A stretch of DNA of 7,817 nucleotides from positions 1-7,817 of the forward strand of contig JAJDEE010000321.1 in NCBI GenBank assembly GCA_029259975.1, in the 5' to 3' direction. Numbering within the stretch: position 1 is the stretch's first letter; each line of letters begins with the position of its first letter. This DNA comes from Planctomycetota bacterium. GTDB taxonomy: Bacteria > Planctomycetota > Planctomycetia > Pirellulales > Lacipirellulaceae. Positions 5,034 through 7,817 of the stretch are shown piece after piece. Under the pieces are notes generated by a model that did no database searches, was not told where the DNA came from, and worked only from the letters and a program-made list of their open reading frames with translations. The position numbers were made by a program, and so were the translations under genes.

Positions 5034-5342
5034 CTAGGCGACAGCTTGCAGTTTTGCAACATCCAGTTCAGGTGCTGCTAGCAATCTAGTTCTTTGGACG
5101 CGCTGGCCACGCGAGCCATAGAACAAGATCGTATTGGCATCGGTTTCCCAAATCGCTGTCAGCCTCATCGCTCGGGGGCCATGGAGGCAATAGTAGATGC
5201 CGCACGGGTGGTTATTGCGAGTTAGTAGGCGGGTAGTTAGGTGAGAGCTTTCGGGTCTTAGTAGTTCGATGTTACTGAGGGTTTGAGTGACGTAATGACG
5301 GATATCTTCAAGATTTTGGATATTGGTTTGGCACTCCACCAT
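5034..5342 (-). CDS. Small conserved-looking planctomycete hypothetical protein upstream of csrA
   Basis: 102 aa from ATG 5342, soluble, no signal peptide or membrane segment. GGAGGT lies 10 nt before this ATG, a slightly long spacing; a TTG at 5384 with AGGAG upstream is an alternative and would add 14 residues. Residues 8-30 (IQNLEDIRHYVTQTLSNIELL) look helical. Residues about 47-90 contain CGIYYCLHGPRAMRLTAIW and then TILFYGSRGQRVQRTRL, a likely run of beta strands. The LHGPR-MRLTAIWE-D-NTI-FY pattern is one I recall from unnamed short planctomycete proteins, with no assigned function. It lies 224 bp upstream of csrA on the same strand, so co-transcription is possible but not required. A regulatory or RNA-linked role is only a guess from position. 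Confidence 0.8.
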   Translation of the reverse strand: MVECQTNIQNLEDIRHYVTQTLSNIELLRPESSHLTTRLLTRNNHPCGIYYCLHGPRAMRLTAIWETDANTILFYGSRGQRVQRTRLLAAPELDVAKLQAVA

Positions 5343-5514
5343 AGAGAAATAAACCTCCGAGGAACGAAATTTGGATAAAAGCAATGATAAATAGGCTCCT
5401 AGGCTAGAAAAATAGCCGTATCAAATTGGGTGTTATCGCCAGGCAAAGTGGGGGACTTGGCGACAAAGTTAGTTATCGGCAAGAGATGCGGATAGCTTCA
5501 ACCCTGCTGACAGA

Positions 5515-5541
5515 TTGCGCCAGGCGCAAAATTTGCGCAAA
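5515..5541. repeat. Triple TTGCGC/GCGCAA dyad cluster
   Basis: TTGCGC (5515-5520) is followed by GCGCAA (5524-5529) and then by the perfect 10-bp palindrome TTTGCGCAAA (5532-5541). Neighbouring arms can pair in two exclusive ways (5515-5529 or 5524-5538). It lies in the 281-bp non-coding gap between spoVG and the 102-aa gene, about 170 bp upstream of that gene's start. It may be an operator; no regulator is recognised. Confidence 0.5.
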
Positions 5542-5624
5542 GCCTAAAGTCACAGAAGTCGGAGTTGGCAAAAGACGAGTTGCACTGAGCCAGTTGCTGG
5601 TGTCAGCGAGCAACAAGTCCGGCG

Positions 5625-6281
5625 TTAGTTTTTCGGAAGAATGCCCGCGCCGAATTCATCTTCGGAACGGACGGTCGGTTGGCTCGCGGAAGTAGGGGAA
5701 GAGGTCGCGGACTTTGGAGTGGGTACCGGGCCTTTGCTCGCAGGAGCTGGCAGCTGCGAAGAACCCCCGGACCTAGGGGTGTGTGTTTTTTGTTCACCGT
5801 GAGCTTGGTCTATACGGGTTTCGTTTTTGTGTGCCGGCGCAGGGGTAGTTTGGGTGTCGTCAAAGTCCGCGTCGAAATCGTCGTACCGAGAGATGTAGTT
5901 GGGCTGTTTAGACCGCTGGATCTCAGTCTGAAATTCCTTAATCACGTGGAGCTGAATCATTTCACGGCACGCCGAGTTGATCGGGTGAGCAATGTCGGCA
6001 TACAACTTGGCACGACCGTCAGTATCAAGCGGCATCCGATCGGAAGAAAGCGATGCGCCACATTGATTGCAGTGTTGTGCGCGGAGGTGATTCTTCGATC
6101 GGCAACGGGGGCAGTGGCTAGTGAGTTTGCGGCTTGGCATCGCGACGAAGGGGCCATTGGTTCCTTCGATGATTTTAAGATCGCGCACAACGAAACAGTG
6201 ATCGAATGTGATCGAACAGAATGCCTTGAGCCGTTCGCTCTGATCATCCATGAGTTTGATTCGCACCTCGGTAATTTCCAC
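5625..6281 (-). CDS. spoVG: SpoVG family nucleic-acid-binding regulator with zinc-ribbon insert
   Basis: 218 aa, against roughly 85-100 for classical SpoVG, a small cytosolic protein known in other bacteria to bind DNA and RNA. Residues 1-51 match the SpoVG core: EITEVRIKLMDD, FCSITFDHCFVVRDLKIIEG, GPFVAMPSRK. The core resumes at about 92-115 with YADIAHPINSACREMIQ. Between them sits an insert with CPRC (57-60) and CNQC (71-74), the four cysteines of a zinc ribbon. From about 125 the protein is a polar, Pro/Ser/Thr-rich, probably disordered tail. The start is GTG 6281, with GGGAG 7 nt upstream, so the protein begins exactly where SpoVG proteins begin; an in-frame GTG at 6317 would add 12 residues. 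It lies 60 bp after ispE and is probably co-transcribed with it. Confidence 0.92.
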   Translation of the reverse strand: MEITEVRIKLMDDQSERLKAFCSITFDHCFVVRDLKIIEGTNGPFVAMPSRKLTSHCPRCRSKNHLRAQHCNQCGASLSSDRMPLDTDGRAKLYADIAHPINSACREMIQLHVIKEFQTEIQRSKQPNYISRYDDFDADFDDTQTTPAPAHKNETRIDQAHGEQKTHTPRSGGSSQLPAPASKGPVPTPKSATSSPTSASQPTVRSEDEFGAGILPKN

Positions 6282-6341
6282 GGTAGTTCTCCCTGCAGCC
6301 CTTGGTCCTTGCAGCACCGGGTCTGCTGTCGGTGCATCTCG

Positions 6342-7382
6342 TTAACAACTGGATGTGGCAAAAACGTTCCTCAATTTTAGATAGGATTCAGCGTTCTCAG
6401 ATCCAAGCTTCCCAGTCCCTAGTTTCATATTGACAAGACGTCGTGCCGCGCGGCGTGCTTGTGTTGCTGAACGCATAACCCCGACATAGGCTGAGCCGCT
6501 GCCGGTCATGAAATGCCCAATACTGCCTATCCGAGAAAAAACATCCCGTAAGTGATCGAGCCAAGGCGACAGCTGTTCAGCGGCCGACTCGAGACGGTTG
6601 CTCATCTTGCGACCTGCAGAGGCAATAGCGCCGCTTTGCAGTGTTTTGATCAGCTCTGACAGGCGAAAGTGCGACGCTGCTGCTCGTTGGTCGCTCGTTT
6701 CGGCGCGCGCGGCCAATTGCCCAAAGACTTCGGCGGTCGATAAGCCAGTCGTCGGCTGTGCGATAACAAAGTGTAGGCGTGGTAGTTGGCGAACAGGCTC
6801 AACCAACTCGCCTCGTCCGCGGCAGATGGCCGCGTGATGACGTTGGAAGTAGCGGCTGAGGAAAAAGGGGACATCACTGCCGAGCTGAGCTGCCAGCGGC
6901 AGGAGTTGTTCTTGTGAGTAGCCGATTTTCCAAGACGTGTTGGCAAGCATCAGCGCCGCTGCGGCGTCGCTACTGCCGCCGCCCATACCGGCTTGGATAG
7001 GAATACGTTTGATCAGACTAAATCGACCGCTGGGCGAGATGCCGGCGGTTTCGGCCAGCAGCCGTGCCGCTTGGAGGACGAGGTTGTCTCTCTCTTTGCC
7101 TAGAAGTTGGTCTGTGCGACCGTCATTTGGGAGTAAACAGCGAACCCGTAACGAAAGTCCTTCGCCGGTGAAGTTATTACCAGATACCGAAGTGTCATTG
7201 CTGTGCCAGAAAAGCTGATCGTAAATCCGCACCGGCACCATGAGGGTCTCCAAGGCATGAAAACCATCAGCCCTTGGCCCGAGCACTTCCAGGTACAGAT
7301 TCAGCTTCGCGGGAGCAAGTATCTCTCCAGCGGAGCCAGCTCTGCGACCCGTTTCGTCAGAAAACGTTTCGGCAGGAAACAT
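6342..7382 (-). CDS. ispE: 4-diphosphocytidyl-2-C-methyl-D-erythritol kinase
   Basis: GHMP-family kinase of the MEP isoprenoid pathway; it phosphorylates the 2-hydroxyl of CDP-methylerythritol with ATP in the cytosol. The substrate-binding motif LAPAKLNLYLEV is at residues 22-33 with Lys26, followed by GFHALETLMVPV at 40-51. The ATP-binding glycine-rich motif AGMGGGSSDAAAA is at 131-143, the catalytic Asp in LGSDVPFFL is at 170, and the C-terminal GHMP motif MTGSGSAYVG is at 292-301. At 346 aa it is longer than E. coli IspE (about 283 aa), with an N-terminal extension of about 20 residues and a C-terminal tail of about 30 after RRLV. The start is ATG 7382; no clear Shine-Dalgarno is seen, and a later start is possible for the unconserved N-terminus. 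spoVG follows 60 bp downstream. Confidence 0.95.
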   Translation of the reverse strand: MFPAETFSDETGRRAGSAGEILAPAKLNLYLEVLGPRADGFHALETLMVPVRIYDQLFWHSNDTSVSGNNFTGEGLSLRVRCLLPNDGRTDQLLGKERDNLVLQAARLLAETAGISPSGRFSLIKRIPIQAGMGGGSSDAAAALMLANTSWKIGYSQEQLLPLAAQLGSDVPFFLSRYFQRHHAAICRGRGELVEPVRQLPRLHFVIAQPTTGLSTAEVFGQLAARAETSDQRAAASHFRLSELIKTLQSGAIASAGRKMSNRLESAAEQLSPWLDHLRDVFSRIGSIGHFMTGSGSAYVGVMRSATQARRAARRLVNMKLGTGKLGSENAESYLKLRNVFATSSC

Positions 7383-7513
7383 GGTGTACGTCCAGAATCG
7401 TAGTCAACTGGAATCCTCGACTGAGCACTGTGCCAGGCGAAGTCGTAGCAAGTATATTCAGAGTGGCCACCGGCAGAGTGCATAACAGCGGTTGCTCATT
7501 TGGTCTGACGTGA

Positions 7514-7580
7514 ACTTAGGTGATCGAGCTTGAGATAAAAATAACAGCCAATAACAATACTTAGGAGCATAATACTTAGG
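7514..7580. repeat. Direct repeats of ACTTAGG upstream of ispE
   Basis: AATACTTAGG occurs twice at 15-bp spacing (7556-7565, 7571-7580), and a third ACTTAGG lies at 7514-7520. They sit 130-200 bp upstream of the ispE start in the gap 7383-7648. Nearby, ATTCGCC (7597-7603) and GGCGAAT (7631-7637) form a 7-bp stem with a 27-nt loop, just after the stop at 7649. A minus-strand TATACT (7451-7456) could be an ispE -10 element, but I find no good -35. Confidence 0.4.
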
Positions 7581-7648
7581 GGCCACCGTGGTCCCTATTC
7601 GCCGTAACTCTTTTCCTCTGGGAATTTTAAGGCGAATGACTTATGGGG

Positions 7649-7816
7649 TCAACGGAAGTCTTGAAAAGCCGCGTTTGGGCCATTTCGTGGCAGTAGATAG
7701 GGTGCAGCCTGCGGAATGTATTTTTCATGTGGCAGTTTGGTAGGAGCGCGTGGTTTGGAGACTTCTTCTTCGTCGTTTCCAGAACTGCTCGAGGTCGTTG
7801 GTCTCGCTGAGGTGGT
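7649..7816 (-). CDS. Possible C-terminal end of an unidentified protein (cut by window edge)
   Basis: An open minus-strand frame of 55 codons runs in from the window edge and stops with TGA at 7649-7651. It reads as a Ser/Thr-rich acidic linker (TTSARPTTSSSSGNDEEEVS) followed by a protein-like tail with EKYIPQAAPYLLPRNGP. The other two minus frames are less protein-like. There is no recognisable domain, and 55 open codons can occur by chance, so this is tentative. If real, it would be the gene upstream of ispE on the same strand. Confidence 0.4.
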   Translation of the reverse strand, partial: TTSARPTTSSSSGNDEEEVSKPRAPTKLPHEKYIPQAAPYLLPRNGPNAAFQDFR

Positions 7817-7817
7817 C

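Noticed and set aside
5426..5695. 89-codon plus-strand frame in the spoVG downstream gap
   Set aside because: No Shine-Dalgarno, overlaps the spoVG 3' end, no motif.
5679..6380. 233-codon plus-strand frame opposite spoVG
   Set aside because: Antisense to a clearly recognised SpoVG core; Arg-rich shadow composition.

Overview
The window looks like chromosomal DNA from a planctomycete, most probably of the Pirellula/Rhodopirellula/Blastopirellula group. This is inferred from protein character, not from a database search. CsrA (MLVLSRKETQRIRLGDDIVI), a SpoVG with a zinc-ribbon insert, a membrane-anchored protein beginning RRFFRFSLFTLMLVF, and two small unnamed proteins all have a planctomycete look. 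Genes are short and widely spaced, and the gaps are rich in palindromic dispersed repeats.

Layout, left to right. (1) Bases 1-507, minus: 5' half of gap (NAD-type glyceraldehyde-3-phosphate dehydrogenase), with a good sigma70-like promoter and a structured leader of about 175 nt. (2) 860-1639, plus: class I SAM-dependent methyltransferase of unknown substrate. (3) 1661-1767: large near-perfect inverted repeat. (4) 1829-2614, minus: membrane-anchored planctomycete hypothetical protein. (5) 2615-3166: about 550 bp without a gene, holding a short palindrome, a cluster of TTTTGCGA words and a nested inverted repeat with 10-bp internal periodicity. (6) 3167-3586, minus: YjbQ/UPF0047 family protein. 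(7) 3587-4138: no gene; a palindrome, an orphan terminator-like hairpin, a promoter and the leader of the next gene. (8) 4139-4369, plus: 76-aa unnamed protein with its own promoter, SD and intrinsic terminator. (9) Minus-strand block 7382 to 4606: ispE, spoVG, a 102-aa hypothetical protein and csrA. (10) 7649-7816, minus: probable C-terminal tail of another gene cut by the window edge.

How the genes fit together: gap is central carbon metabolism and ispE is the kinase of the MEP isoprenoid pathway. ispE and spoVG lie 60 bp apart on one strand, recalling the Firmicute ispE-purR-yabJ-spoVG order, and are probably co-transcribed. Two nucleic-acid-binding regulators, SpoVG and CsrA, sit within 2 kb of each other. 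csrA probably has its own promoter and a GGA-rich leader that suggests autoregulation. There is no clear defence system, prophage, transposase, tRNA, rRNA or CRISPR array. The most unusual content is the zinc-ribbon SpoVG, the two unnamed small proteins beside csrA, and the structured intergenic repeats.
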